Position numbers and translations under genes: made by a program. 37,872 nucleotides of DNA, taken from assembly GCA_021296175.1 (NCBI GenBank), contig JAGWAX010000003.1, positions 1-37,872 on the forward strand, written 5' to 3'. Source of the DNA: Nitrosopumilaceae archaeon (GTDB lineage: Archaea > Thermoproteota > Nitrososphaeria > Nitrososphaerales > Nitrosopumilaceae). Positions 15,748 to 24,335 of this stretch are shown piece after piece. Each line of letters opens with the position of its first letter. The first letter of the stretch is position 1. The notes under the pieces are model-generated. The model made no database searches. It was given only the letters and a program-made list of their open reading frames with translations, and was not told the DNA's origin.

Positions 15748-16323
15748 CTAGCGAGTCGCAGTCTCCGGATTGTGCGGCTCGGCCCTGCCGCTGCCGTCTC
15801 CCCAGTTTCCGCGGGCCTGGCCCAGCAGCAGGCTGCGCGACTTTAGCGTCTTTCGAATCAGGACGAACCCGAGCGCGGTCGTAATGGCGCCAAACAGGAT
15901 GTGCGTCACGTTGGCATCCTCCCCAGTGGACATCATGGTAAAGCCCAGTCCCAGCAGCATCATCAGGCCGCCCAGCCCGGCAAAGATTATCATTACAAGG
16001 GGCAGCTTCTGCGGGGGCCTCGGCAGCTCGCCTTTTGACTTTGGCGCCGTGGGGACGGGAACGGCCCCGTTTGATACTGCCTCGTAGCAGACATGGCAGT
16101 AGTTGTGGTGGGTGCCGCCCTTGTTGTACGGCTTCATAAAGTAATAGTCGACACCGCACAGATCGCACTTCCTAGTAGGGCTTACAATCTTGGCGTGCTT
16201 GTCAAACTCCTTGCCGAGCTCCATCATGCAGGGCCTGCAATAGTAGCCCGGTATGCGCCACATGCGCTGGAACTTGTACTTTTTCCATCCAAGGGTGATG
16301 CCGCACCCGCCGCAGTGTGTCAC
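15748..16323 (-). CDS. Zinc-ribbon membrane protein
   Basis: A 191-residue protein with four Cys pairs (CGGC, CRPC, CDLC, CHVC) in the first 80 residues. This suggests two zinc ribbons with a third metal-like site near YNKGGTHHNYC. A Pro/Lys linker follows, then two membrane helices (about 109-130 and 138-158) and a polar tail. The start is GTG at 16323, 6 nt after the stop of the DUR3-like gene, so the two are almost certainly co-transcribed. The function is unknown; a regulator or assembly partner of the transporter is a reasonable guess from position only. Confidence 0.75.
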   Translation of the reverse strand: MTHCGGCGITLGWKKYKFQRMWRIPGYYCRPCMMELGKEFDKHAKIVSPTRKCDLCGVDYYFMKPYNKGGTHHNYCHVCYEAVSNGAVPVPTAPKSKGELPRPPQKLPLVMIIFAGLGGLMMLLGLGFTMMSTGEDANVTHILFGAITTALGFVLIRKTLKSRSLLLGQARGNWGDGSGRAEPHNPETATR

Positions 16324-16329
16324 GAGGGA

Positions 16330-18561
16330 TCACGCCCCCGATTTTGCCCCGTCGTCCTTTCCGCGTTTGTCGGCGTCGTCACCACCGCTGTCGTCATCAC
16401 CACTATCGCCGCCGCCATCGCCGGCTCCATCGGCAGGATCATCCTCGACGGCCTCCTGCGCCCCGGATTCCGTGACGACCGTCTTTCTGCCCCTGGCGAC
16501 CTGTGCGATTCCATGCCTCGCTTCTATGATGGGCAGCCCAACTATAAAAAAGGTCGCGGCGCTCACCCATACGACGGCTATGCCGACCCAGAAAGAGTAG
16601 AATCCGATATCAAACACGTACCCGGAGAAGAACAGCGGCATGGGCCACGCTATGATCAGCACCAAGGTCATGATCCCGCCTCCCTTGAGGCTGAACTTGA
16701 ACGCGCGGGCAAGCGTCTTTTCGTCCGCGTCGAGCGCCGCCCTCTCGGCCTGGCTTATGTCCACCAGCTTTATCCTCTCCCTCATTATTGCCCAGTCGAA
16801 CTTGGTCCTGCTTGCCAGGCTTCCCAGTCCCGCAATGGCGCCGCCCGTAAGTATGCCGGCTATGTTACCGAAGAGCATCGAGTAGTTGTGGCCCAGACTG
16901 GCAAGCGACACCTCGCCCCCGAACTCTGGCAGCGACGCGGCCACGCCGACCCACGTGCCCAGCGCCACGAAGAGTCCCGCAACCGCGCCTATCGTGGCGG
17001 CGTACTTGTTTGTGCGCTTCCACGTGATCGTCAGGGCTATCGGTATCACGGCAGAGCCGATCAACACGCCCATCGCCAGGTATACGAATCCCAGTGACAG
17101 TCCCATGCTCAGCAGTATCACCGCCAGGCCCCCCATGCCCAGGCCGAACCCGACTATGGTGGCGCGCGAGACCTTTAGCAGCTGCTTTCCCGACGCCGAC
17201 GGGTTCTTGTACGTCCGGTACACGTCGTATGTGATCAGTGACGAGACGGCGATCAGCTCGGCGGAGCCCGCCGACGTCACGGCCATGAACAGCATGGTCA
17301 GCACCATCACGGCTCCCACCTCGCCCATCAAGACTGATGCGGCGGCGGGTACCGTAAGCCCGAGCTGGACCTGCTCCGGCGTCAGGTCCACGCCAAGCGC
17401 GACGGCCGTGAGGCCCATTGTAGTTGCAAGCGTAAACGGAATGGCAAACCAGCAGGCGCCCCCGAGCAGGAACCCCTTTACCGTGGACTGCGGGCGCGCA
17501 GCAATCGCGCGCTGCCAGTACGCCTGGTCCACAAACACGGTGCCAAAGTTGCCCACGATGTTGATCACGCCGAATATCAGACCCCCGAGGGACGCCATAG
17601 TAAGGTAGGCGCCCGCCGCGTTGCCCTCCACCGGGTTTATGCGCGCGGCCTCGACGAGCTTGTCGTACATCCCCTCGATGCCGCCCGTAACGGGGCTGAT
17701 AAAGTAGACCGTGCTGACGAATATCAGTATCACGATGAATATTATGATCGTATGCATGTAGTCCGCCACGAACGTGGCCTTTAACCCGCCGACCAGCGTG
17801 TATATCATCACGCCTATCGGAATCAGGAACGCGGCAATCGAGATGTCCATGCCGGTCAGCCCGTTGACGACTGCCGCTCCGCCGAGCAGCAGCATGGCGG
17901 TCACTATCATGTTTGTCATCAGTGCGAACACGAGAAAGACCCGATGGGCGCCGCCGCCGTACCTAGCCCTTATGATCTCCAAGAACGTGTGTGCATTGGG
18001 CGCCTTGCGCTTGAGCTCTATTGCCAGTATGCCGAAGAGAAGGACCTGTATGGACGCGCCTGCCGCATACCAGAACGGGCCACTTACCCCGTACTGGTAG
18101 GCAACCGTCGATGACTGCAGCAGCGTGGCGGCCCACGTCCAGGCAGATACAATGGCAGCCGCAGTAAGGCCTGTTTTGATCACCCTGCCCGCCGTGTTGA
18201 ACCACTCGGAGGTCTGGGAGACGCCTAGGTATCGTTCCTCTACCTTTGTCTCGACCGTAATTACGATCGCAAACACGGCGCCGAGGCCCACAACTATGAA
18301 CCAGCCCCAGCTCTCGTCGAGCACGTCACCTATCGTGAATCCTTCCGCGATGACACCGGCACCAAACGCCGGGTTTGGGACGCAGGATATAGCCAGTACG
18401 GCGACCAGCGCCACTGCCGCAGACGGCAAAAGTGCCTGCCGGGACATGATCGCCTTCTTGTTGGCCGCCGCAACAGATGCAATAGATTCAAGCGGCGCCA
18501 CCACTGATGCCGTTATCGTAGAGAGGGTGGTAGTCGCAGGCTGTCCGCGCTCCATGCGCAT
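16330..18561 (-). CDS. DUR3-like urea/solute sodium symporter
   Basis: A 743-residue SSS-family transporter with the DUR3 hallmark around FNTAGRVIKTGL and SAWTWAATLLQSS. DUR3 proteins are high-affinity urea (and polyamine) symporters. About 15 membrane helices are expected. An N-terminal extension holds a signal-like hydrophobic segment (SAAVALVAVLAISC). The C-terminal tail is Asp/Gly-rich (DGAGDGGGDSGDDDSGGDD). It lies directly downstream of ureC on the same strand, across a short spacer with its own TATA box (18606-18613) and an inverted repeat. Urea import for the adjacent urease is therefore strongly suggested. ATG 18561 gives a leader of about 22 nt; an internal ATG at 18447 is an alternative. 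Confidence 0.9.
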   Translation of the reverse strand: MRMERGQPATTTLSTITASVVAPLESIASVAAANKKAIMSRQALLPSAAVALVAVLAISCVPNPAFGAGVIAEGFTIGDVLDESWGWFIVVGLGAVFAIVITVETKVEERYLGVSQTSEWFNTAGRVIKTGLTAAAIVSAWTWAATLLQSSTVAYQYGVSGPFWYAAGASIQVLLFGILAIELKRKAPNAHTFLEIIRARYGGGAHRVFLVFALMTNMIVTAMLLLGGAAVVNGLTGMDISIAAFLIPIGVMIYTLVGGLKATFVADYMHTIIIFIVILIFVSTVYFISPVTGGIEGMYDKLVEAARINPVEGNAAGAYLTMASLGGLIFGVINIVGNFGTVFVDQAYWQRAIAARPQSTVKGFLLGGACWFAIPFTLATTMGLTAVALGVDLTPEQVQLGLTVPAAASVLMGEVGAVMVLTMLFMAVTSAGSAELIAVSSLITYDVYRTYKNPSASGKQLLKVSRATIVGFGLGMGGLAVILLSMGLSLGFVYLAMGVLIGSAVIPIALTITWKRTNKYAATIGAVAGLFVALGTWVGVAASLPEFGGEVSLASLGHNYSMLFGNIAGILTGGAIAGLGSLASRTKFDWAIMRERIKLVDISQAERAALDADEKTLARAFKFSLKGGGIMTLVLIIAWPMPLFFSGYVFDIGFYSFWVGIAVVWVSAATFFIVGLPIIEARHGIAQVARGRKTVVTESGAQEAVEDDPADGAGDGGGDSGDDDSGGDDADKRGKDDGAKSGA

Positions 18562-18605
18562 ACGTGTGGCCTGCTTGCCCCATATGCGTTCAAACCGTAT
18601 CTCGC

Positions 18606-18613
18606 CTTATATA
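18606..18613 (-). promoter_or_regulatory. TATA box of the DUR3-like gene
   Basis: TATATAAG on the minus strand is centred about 48 nt before the ATG at 18561, so transcription would start near 18583. It lies immediately after the inverted repeat that follows ureC. Confidence 0.6.
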
Positions 18614-18614
18614 C

Positions 18615-18638
18615 AAAAAATTAGTCGATGTCGACTAA
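18615..18638 (-). terminator. Inverted repeat plus T6: ureC terminator or operator
   Basis: TTAGTCGA and TCGACTAA form a perfect 8-bp inverted repeat with a 2-nt spacer (18621-18638). On the minus strand it starts directly after the ureC stop and is followed by six T residues. This is the form of an intrinsic-like terminator. It also sits just upstream of the DUR3 TATA box, where archaeal regulators bind, so it could be an operator instead or as well. Confidence 0.6.
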
Positions 18639-20351
18639 CTAGTACAGGCTGTACAGCCTTCCAAGAGACAGGCGCGTCGCCGGTTCGGCGGTGGCCGGCC
18701 TGCCGTCCACCACGACCTCGTAGGTCTCCGGATTGATGCGTATCTCAGGCGTCAGGCTGTTGTACAGCATGTCCTTTTTGCCTATGTTTCGGCAGTTCTC
18801 GACTGGCACCAGCCTCTTTGAGGTCCCAAGGCTGTCTGCAAGCCCGCGGGCGATGGCCAGCTTTGACGTGAACGTAACCGACGTCGAGTGCTTGGCCGAG
18901 CCGAGCGCCCCGAACATCGGGCGGTAGTACACCGGCTCGGTCGTGGGTATGCTCGCGTTGGGATCGCCCATCAGCGAGTACGCGACAAACCCTCCCTTTA
19001 TGATCATCTTGGGCTTTATGCCAAAGAACTGCGGCGTCCACACTACGATATCGGCAAGCTTGCCGGGCTCAAGCGAGCCGACGTGGGCCGATATCCCGTG
19101 CGTTATGGCCGGGTTTATGGTAATCTTGGCAAGGTACCTCTTTACGCGCACGTTGTCGTTGTCGCCGCGCTCGCCGGCAAGCCGCCCCGCACTGCGCTTC
19201 ATCTTGTCGGCGGTCTGCCAGTTTCTCGTGGTAACCTCCCCCACCCTCCCCATCGCCTGACTGTCAGAGGACATCATGGATATGGCGCCCATGTCGTGCA
19301 GGACGTCCTCCGCCGCTATGGTCTCGCCGCGTATACGCGACTCGGCAAACGAGAGGTCCTCCGGGACGGAGGGGTTCAGGTGGTGGCAGACCATCATCAT
19401 GTCGAGGTGCTCTGCAAGGGTGTTCACCGTAAACGGGCGCGTCGGGTTGGTGGAGGACGGCAGTATGTTCGGCTCCCCGGCCACCCTCATTATGTCGGGC
19501 GCGTGCCCCCCGCCGGCCCCCTCCGTGTGGTACGTGTGGATGGTCCGGCCCGCTATGGCCTGTATGGTATCGTCCACAAAGCCGCATTCGTTGAGCGTGT
19601 CAGTGTGTATCGCGACCTGCGTGTCCGTCTCGTCTGCCACGCGCAGGGCCGAGTCTATGGTGGCAGGCGTCGTCCCCCAGTCCTCGTGCAGCTTTAGCCC
19701 GCAGGCGCCGGCCCCCACCTGCTCCAAAAGCGACTCGGGCCTGGAGTCGTTGCCCTTGCAGAGAAACCCAAAATTCAGCGGGTACTCCTCGGCGGCCTCT
19801 ATCATGCGGTGTATGTTCCACGAGCCTGGCGTGCAGGTCGTGGCCTTTGTTCCGTCGGCGGGGCCCGTGCCGCCGCCTATCATGGTGGTGGTGCCGTTGC
19901 ATATGGCGTCCACCGCCTGCTGCGGCGAGATGAAGTGGATGTGGGAGTCTATGGTGCCCGGCGTGCATATAGTGTGCTCGCCTGCGATCACCTCCGTGTT
20001 CGAGGACACGGTCATCTCTATGCCGTCCATGATGTGGGGGTTGCCGGCGTTCCCGACGCCCACGATGAGCCCGTCCTTTATCCCGATGTCGGCCTTTACA
20101 ATGCCAAGCACCGGGTCCATGACGATCGCGTTTGTAATCAGCAGGTCAAGCGAGTCCTCCCGCAGGACGCCGCTGGCCTGGCCCATCCCGTCGCGCGCGC
20201 TCTTTCCGCCGCCAAAGACGATCTCGTCGCCGTGCACGAGCAGGTCACGCTCGATCTCTATTATCAGGTCCGTGTCGGCAAGCCGGACCCTGTCGCCGGC
20301 GGTGGGCCCGAACAGCTCGGCATACCGGCGCCGCGGAATCTCAAGCGTCAC
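18639..20351 (-). CDS. ureC: Urease alpha subunit
   Basis: The catalytic subunit of nickel urease (570 residues), which hydrolyses urea to ammonia and carbamate. All active-site residues are present: nickel ligands His137, His139, His249, His275 and Asp363, carbamylated Lys220 (GLKLHEDWG), substrate-binding His222, and the flap residues Cys322-His323 (VCHHLNP). Together they match the Klebsiella positions with a +3 offset. Length is typical. The start is GTG at 20351, overlapping the ureB stop (GTGA). Order on the minus strand is ureA, ureB, ureC, then the DUR3-like transporter. It should be cytoplasmic and act as an (ABC)3 complex matured by the divergent ureEFGD genes. Confidence 0.98.
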   Translation of the reverse strand: MTLEIPRRRYAELFGPTAGDRVRLADTDLIIEIERDLLVHGDEIVFGGGKSARDGMGQASGVLREDSLDLLITNAIVMDPVLGIVKADIGIKDGLIVGVGNAGNPHIMDGIEMTVSSNTEVIAGEHTICTPGTIDSHIHFISPQQAVDAICNGTTTMIGGGTGPADGTKATTCTPGSWNIHRMIEAAEEYPLNFGFLCKGNDSRPESLLEQVGAGACGLKLHEDWGTTPATIDSALRVADETDTQVAIHTDTLNECGFVDDTIQAIAGRTIHTYHTEGAGGGHAPDIMRVAGEPNILPSSTNPTRPFTVNTLAEHLDMMMVCHHLNPSVPEDLSFAESRIRGETIAAEDVLHDMGAISMMSSDSQAMGRVGEVTTRNWQTADKMKRSAGRLAGERGDNDNVRVKRYLAKITINPAITHGISAHVGSLEPGKLADIVVWTPQFFGIKPKMIIKGGFVAYSLMGDPNASIPTTEPVYYRPMFGALGSAKHSTSVTFTSKLAIARGLADSLGTSKRLVPVENCRNIGKKDMLYNSLTPEIRINPETYEVVVDGRPATAEPATRLSLGRLYSLY

Positions 20352-20845
20352 TGCGACCTGTACCCCCTCTCCGCAGCAAGGCGCAGGGCCTCGTCCCTCT
20401 TCTGGTCGAGCGGCCCGTTGATCAGCCCGCCAAAGCCGTACACCGTCCTCTCCCCGCCGTACGCGACGAGGCTGACGGTGCGCGAGTCGCCCGGCTCGAA
20501 CCGGACGGACGTCCCGGCGGGAATGTTCAGGTGGAACCCGTACGCCTTTTGCCGGTCAAAGGACAGGGCCCTGTTTACCTCAAAAAAGTGGGCGTGCGAT
20601 CCGACCTGCACGGGGCGGTCCCCCGTGTTCGTGACCTGCACCGACGCGGTGTCCCTGCCACAGTTGAGCTCTATGTCGCCGTCGGCTATGATGTACTCGC
20701 CGGGCCTCTCGCGTGTGGTCATTGCCCGGCCGCCGCCCCCGTGGTTTTCAATGCAATCTTGGTTGTCGTCATCATAATTATCATTATCACCACCACCTGC
20801 CATCACCACAGTCTCCACCACGCAAGCACGACAGCATACCCTCAC
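20348..20845 (-). CDS. ureB: Urease beta subunit
   Basis: A 165-residue structural subunit. Residues about 45-145 are ordinary UreB, with [27 protein letters not shown] and [17 protein letters not shown] segments. The first 40 residues are an unusual extension rich in Gly, Asp and Asn, with three Cys near the N-terminus. Typical bacterial UreB is about 100-120 residues. The GTG at 20845 overlaps the ureA stop (GTGA), which supports the long form. An internal ATG just before TTRERPGEY would give a conventional-length protein. Confidence 0.95.
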   Translation of the reverse strand: MRVCCRACVVETVVMAGGGDNDNYDDDNQDCIENHGGGGRAMTTRERPGEYIIADGDIELNCGRDTASVQVTNTGDRPVQVGSHAHFFEVNRALSFDRQKAYGFHLNIPAGTSVRFEPGDSRTVSLVAYGGERTVYGFGGLINGPLDQKRDEALRLAAERGYRSQ

Positions 20846-21144
20846 TTTGCTATCGGGTCGTGGACGGTCACGAGCTTTGTGCCGTCCTCAAACGTGGCCT
20901 CCACCTGTATCGAGTGTATCAGGTCCGGAACCTGCGGCAGCACGTCGTCCTTGCAGAGCACGCTTCTTCCCGAGCTCATCAGCTCGGGCACGGTCCTGCC
21001 GTCGCGCGCGCCCTCCAGTATGTGATCCGTGATTACGGCGACTGCCTCCGGATGGTTGAGCTTCAGGCCGCGCGCCTTGCGGCGCATCGCAAGCTGGGCC
21101 GCAAGGAACACGTACAGCTTGTCCATCTCCCGCGGCGTGAGCAT
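20842..21144 (-). CDS. ureA: Urease gamma subunit
   Basis: A 100-residue subunit with the family N-terminus [10 protein letters not shown], the [13 protein letters not shown] helix and the C-terminal [19 protein letters not shown] block. The frame extends to an ATG at 21171, but that codon lies inside the TATA-like box TTATTAAATA (21171-21180). The ATG at 21144 is in the canonical family position and gives the usual length, so I prefer it. This is the first gene of the ureABC operon, divergent from ureE. Confidence 0.95.
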   Translation of the reverse strand: MLTPREMDKLYVFLAAQLAMRRKARGLKLNHPEAVAVITDHILEGARDGRTVPELMSSGRSVLCKDDVLPQVPDLIHSIQVEATFEDGTKLVTVHDPIAK

Positions 21145-21170
21145 CAATACCTGAACCTGCGTGCATGACA

Positions 21171-21180
21171 TATTTAATAA
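21171..21180 (-). promoter_or_regulatory. TATA box of ureABC
   Basis: TTATTAAATA on the minus strand is centred about 31 nt before the ureA ATG at 21144, predicting a leader of a few nucleotides. It forms one half of a compact divergent promoter region of about 70 bp between ureABC and ureEFGD. Confidence 0.6.
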
Positions 21181-21213
21181 TTAAGGAGGGGGGGAGGAGA
21201 GGCGCAGGCAAAG

Positions 21214-21219
21214 TATAAT
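21214..21219 (+). promoter_or_regulatory. TATA box of ureEFGD
   Basis: TATAAT is centred 26 nt before the ureE ATG at 21243, fitting a leaderless transcript. It lies about 35 bp from the ureABC TATA box on the opposite strand; a G-rich segment (21184-21202) separates the two. Confidence 0.65.
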
Positions 21220-21242
21220 TTGACGCGCCGGCCAATCAGGGC

Positions 21243-21809
21243 ATGCTGGACGTCTACACCAAGATAGCGGGCAACAAATTCAACGACGGTGACAAAAAAC
21301 TCAACGGCGACAAAAAGCGCACAAGGGGCGGCGAGGAATTGTTCGATACGGCCGTGATGCCGAGGGCCGACATGGCAAAGAGCAGGCAGCTTGTAAGGAC
21401 AAAGTCGGGGGCCGAGGTGGGGATAAACCTGAGCCGGGGCAGGACGCTGCGCCACGGGGACATACTGCAAAGTGATAACCCGAAGAGGCCCCCATTAATT
21501 ATCCAGCAGTCCCCCGAAAAGGTCATAGTGGCAAGGTTTCTGGCCTGGGATCCGGAGGACAACTATGACATGCCGCATGCCGACGATTACTTTGAATTAT
21601 GTATGGTCATAGGCCATGTAATAGGAAACAGGCACCGCCCCATCTCGATCAACGGGGAGGAGAAGACCGTGTCGTTCCCCATACAGGACGATTCTGAACT
21701 AGAGACGTTTGAGGGGCTGTTTGGCCAGGCGGGGGACGACGTCGAACTGAGTATTGCAAGGGAGATCTTTGTGCCGCATGCGGGGGCCGACGTGCATGGG
21801 CACCAGTGA
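21243..21809 (+). CDS. ureE: Urease nickel chaperone UreE
   Basis: A 188-residue UreE-like metallochaperone that delivers nickel to the UreFGD complex. The peptide-binding half includes RTKSGAEVGINLSRGRTLRHGDIL. The metal-binding half has the GHVIGNRHRPISI block that carries the conserved interface His. The C-terminus ends with a short His-containing tail (PHAGADVHGHQ), not a long His stretch. A charged Asp/Lys/Gly-rich segment of about 30 residues precedes the core. It is first in the plus-strand accessory operon, with a leaderless start set by the TATA box. Confidence 0.9.
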   Translation: MLDVYTKIAGNKFNDGDKKLNGDKKRTRGGEELFDTAVMPRADMAKSRQLVRTKSGAEVGINLSRGRTLRHGDILQSDNPKRPPLIIQQSPEKVIVARFLAWDPEDNYDMPHADDYFELCMVIGHVIGNRHRPISINGEEKTVSFPIQDDSELETFEGLFGQAGDDVELSIAREIFVPHAGADVHGHQ

Positions 21810-22527
21810 CGCGGGGGCGGCGGGGGACGGCCCCGGCGCCTGCGCGCCGGACGATCTTGACGCCCTGCAGATATCAGACTCGCTGTTTCCCACCGGGATG
21901 TTTGCGTCATCAGGCGGGCTGGAGCTGATGTTTGCCAAAGGGATGGTAACCGGCGCGCGGGAGCTGTCGGCGCTGTGCAGGGATCTGATCACCCACCAAG
22001 TCGGCGTTGCAGACTGCGTGGCCCTTGCAAACGCGTACGACGCAGCGTCCCACGAAGACACGGATGCCATCGAGGAGATAGACGCCGCATGCTGCTCTGC
22101 AAAGACGGTGCGGGAGGCAAGGGACGCGTACGTGCGCTCCGGAGTGCAGCTGTGCAGGTGCGTCGCAGAGTTCTGCGGCGACGAGCGCCTGGCAAGATAC
22201 CGTGGCTGCATAAGGGACAAGAGGGCCAGCGGGGTCTATCCGGTTGCGCTCGGCGTGTGCTGCAGCGCGCTTCGAATCGGAAAGAGGAGGGCGGCGCACA
22301 TACTGCTGTACGGATTTGCCGCAAACATGGCGGGCGCCGCGCTACGGCTTGGGATGATACAACACTTTGAGGCGCAAAAGATGATCCACGAACTAAAGCC
22401 CGCCATGAGGGAGGCCGCAGAGTCATGCATTACAAGGGACGTCTCAGAGATGTGGCAGTTCTGCCCGCACGCCGAGGTGCTGCAGATGGCGCATGCAAGG
22501 GCGGATGAAAACATGTTCATTACATGA
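21796..22527 (+). CDS. ureF: Urease accessory protein UreF
   Basis: A 243-residue all-helical accessory protein that acts with UreG and UreD in nickel insertion. The N-terminal signature ISDSLFPTGMFASSGGLE is clear, and the remaining helices include a C-terminal block ending near the HAEVLQMAHARADEN segment. An in-frame ATG at 21754 exists. ATG 21796, overlapping the ureE 3' end by 14 nt, is closer to the family start and is preferred. The short Gly/Ala-rich N-terminus is variable. Confidence 0.93.
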   Translation: MGTSDAGAAGDGPGACAPDDLDALQISDSLFPTGMFASSGGLELMFAKGMVTGARELSALCRDLITHQVGVADCVALANAYDAASHEDTDAIEEIDAACCSAKTVREARDAYVRSGVQLCRCVAEFCGDERLARYRGCIRDKRASGVYPVALGVCCSALRIGKRRAAHILLYGFAANMAGAALRLGMIQHFEAQKMIHELKPAMREAAESCITRDVSEMWQFCPHAEVLQMAHARADENMFIT

Positions 22528-22550
22528 CAGACTGACAGACAGACAGACAC
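22526..22550 (+). repeat. GACA short tandem repeat
   Basis: Four to five imperfect copies of GACA/GACT lie just after the ureF stop and before ureG. They fill most of the 33-nt intergenic gap. Confidence 0.7.
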
Positions 22551-22560
22551 GGATGATGAT

Positions 22561-23238
22561 ATGGCGATGAATGAGAGAATACCTAGGATCGGAATAGGCG
22601 GGCCCGTGGGCTCCGGAAAGAGCATGCTGATTGAGCGCGTGGTGCCCGTGCTGGCGAGCCGCGGATACAGCGTGAGCATAATATCAAACGACGTCATATC
22701 AAAGGAGGACGCGGACCGCATGAGATCCAACCTGGCCACGGAGCGCGGCCTGCTGCCAGAGAACCTGGTCGTGGGGCTGGCGACCGGCGGGTGCCCGCAT
22801 ACGGCCGTGAGGGAGGATCCGTCAATGAACATATCGGTGATAGAGGACATGGAGGAGGAGCACCCCGAGCTGGACCTCATAATAATAGAGAGCGGCGGCG
22901 ACAACATAACCACCACGTTCAGCCCTCTGCTTGCAGACTATTTCATCTATATCATAGACGTGGCCGGCGGCGACAAGTATCCAAGGAAGGGCGGGCTTGG
23001 AATAACAAGCTGCGACCTGCTAGTGATAAACAAGACGGACCTGGCGCCCATGGTGGGTGCGGACCTGGGGGTGATGAGATCAGACGCCCTGAGGATCAGG
23101 GGCCCCGAAAAGCCGTTTGTCTTTGTGAACTGCATGACGGACAGGGGCATACCGGAGGTGGCCGATTTCATAGTGAGAAACCTGCTGTTCGGGGCCCTGC
23201 CAAAGGCCGGATCCAAAAAGGCAGGCGAGTCACAATGA
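22561..23238 (+). CDS. ureG: Urease accessory GTPase UreG
   Basis: A 225-residue SIMIBI-class GTPase that couples GTP hydrolysis to nickel delivery into urease. P-loop GGPVGSGKS at 13-21, the metal-binding CPHTAVREDPS segment with its Cys-Pro-His, the ESGGDN motif and the NKTDLAP base-recognition motif are all present. The start is ATG 22561. It overlaps ureD by 4 nt (ATGA). There is no long His-rich N-terminus of the kind seen in some bacterial UreG proteins. Confidence 0.97.
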   Translation: MAMNERIPRIGIGGPVGSGKSMLIERVVPVLASRGYSVSIISNDVISKEDADRMRSNLATERGLLPENLVVGLATGGCPHTAVREDPSMNISVIEDMEEEHPELDLIIIESGGDNITTTFSPLLADYFIYIIDVAGGDKYPRKGGLGITSCDLLVINKTDLAPMVGADLGVMRSDALRIRGPEKPFVFVNCMTDRGIPEVADFIVRNLLFGALPKAGSKKAGESQ

Positions 23239-24251
23239 CGGATGCCGCAGTCGAGGCCGGGGGGGTGGCGGCGACGGCAGCGACAGCGGAAGGAGGGGTC
23301 TTGCCTCGGGATGATACATACGCCATACCGCCCCACAGGACGGGCATGGAGGGGCGCCTGCACCTGTCGCTGCACCGCGATGGTGTCAGGACGGTCCTAG
23401 GATCCCAGCGTGCAGAGCCCCCCCTGTCTGTGCAGAGGGCGCTCTACTGCGAGGAGCTCCTGCCTGACATGGCATACGTATACATCACATCCACGTCAGG
23501 CGGCATGCTCCAAGGCGACAGGCACATCACAAGATTTGACCTAGACGCCGGTGCAAGGGCCCACATTACGACGCAGGGCGCCACTAGGATATACGGGGAT
23601 GACGAGGCGTCGCCGGGCATGGAAAAGCCGGCGGCCAGGTCGTCCCTCCGCATGTCGCTGGGCGAGAACTCGTACCTAGAGTACATGCCCGACCAGATAA
23701 TCCCGTACACAGGCTCTAGGTTTCAGCAGGATGCAGACATATTGGTGCACGAGACTGCGACCCTCGCATATGTAGAGACCGTGACGCCGGGGCGCGTCGG
23801 GATGGGCGAGTCGTTTGCCTACAAGTCGTGCAACCTCAAGATGCGCGTCACGGATCAGGGCGGGAGGTTCAGATTTATCGACGCGGCAAGGATGGAGCCG
23901 CGTGCTGCGCAGCCGTCATTATCGCAGCCATCATTACGGCCACAATCCAAAAACAGGTCAGAACTGGACATTAAATCATTTGGAATAATGGCAGAGTACA
24001 ACGTCGTATCCTCTCTGTATATAATTACGCAAAAAAAGCACGTAGACAAGCTGCAAAAAGACATCGACGGCATCATACTGCAGCATGACAAGATTGCAGG
24101 TGGCGCCACCACAATGCGCGGCAGTACGGGTGTGATGGCAAGGTTGTTGGGTCCCGACACCGAATCTGTAAAATCCGCCATAACGGAGGCCGCCGCTTAC
24201 GCAAGAAAAATTATTCTGGGCGCGCCCTTTACCGACATCAGGAAGAGCTGA
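23235..24251 (+). CDS. ureD: Urease accessory protein UreD/UreH
   Basis: A 338-residue UreD-type scaffold that binds urease apoprotein and passes nickel from UreG/UreF. Family blocks around ITSTSGGMLQGDRH, THITTQGATRIY-like residues, YMPDQIIPYTGSRF and a C-terminal VMARLLGPD segment are recognisable. A Gly/Ala-rich N-terminus of about 25 residues precedes the core, and a Ser/Gln/Pro-rich insertion (QPSLSQPSLRPQSKN) interrupts the second half. The ATG overlaps the ureG stop. This is the last gene of ureEFGD, convergent with rad50. Confidence 0.93.
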   Translation: MTDAAVEAGGVAATAATAEGGVLPRDDTYAIPPHRTGMEGRLHLSLHRDGVRTVLGSQRAEPPLSVQRALYCEELLPDMAYVYITSTSGGMLQGDRHITRFDLDAGARAHITTQGATRIYGDDEASPGMEKPAARSSLRMSLGENSYLEYMPDQIIPYTGSRFQQDADILVHETATLAYVETVTPGRVGMGESFAYKSCNLKMRVTDQGGRFRFIDAARMEPRAAQPSLSQPSLRPQSKNRSELDIKSFGIMAEYNVVSSLYIITQKKHVDKLQKDIDGIILQHDKIAGGATTMRGSTGVMARLLGPDTESVKSAITEAAAYARKIILGAPFTDIRKS

Positions 24252-24335
24252 CTGCCGCAGAGAGGTGTCTGTATCGCGCCGATGCGGCCGCCCTTGCCTC
24301 CGGCTGGGATCCGGACGACTCTTCAACACCCCGTA

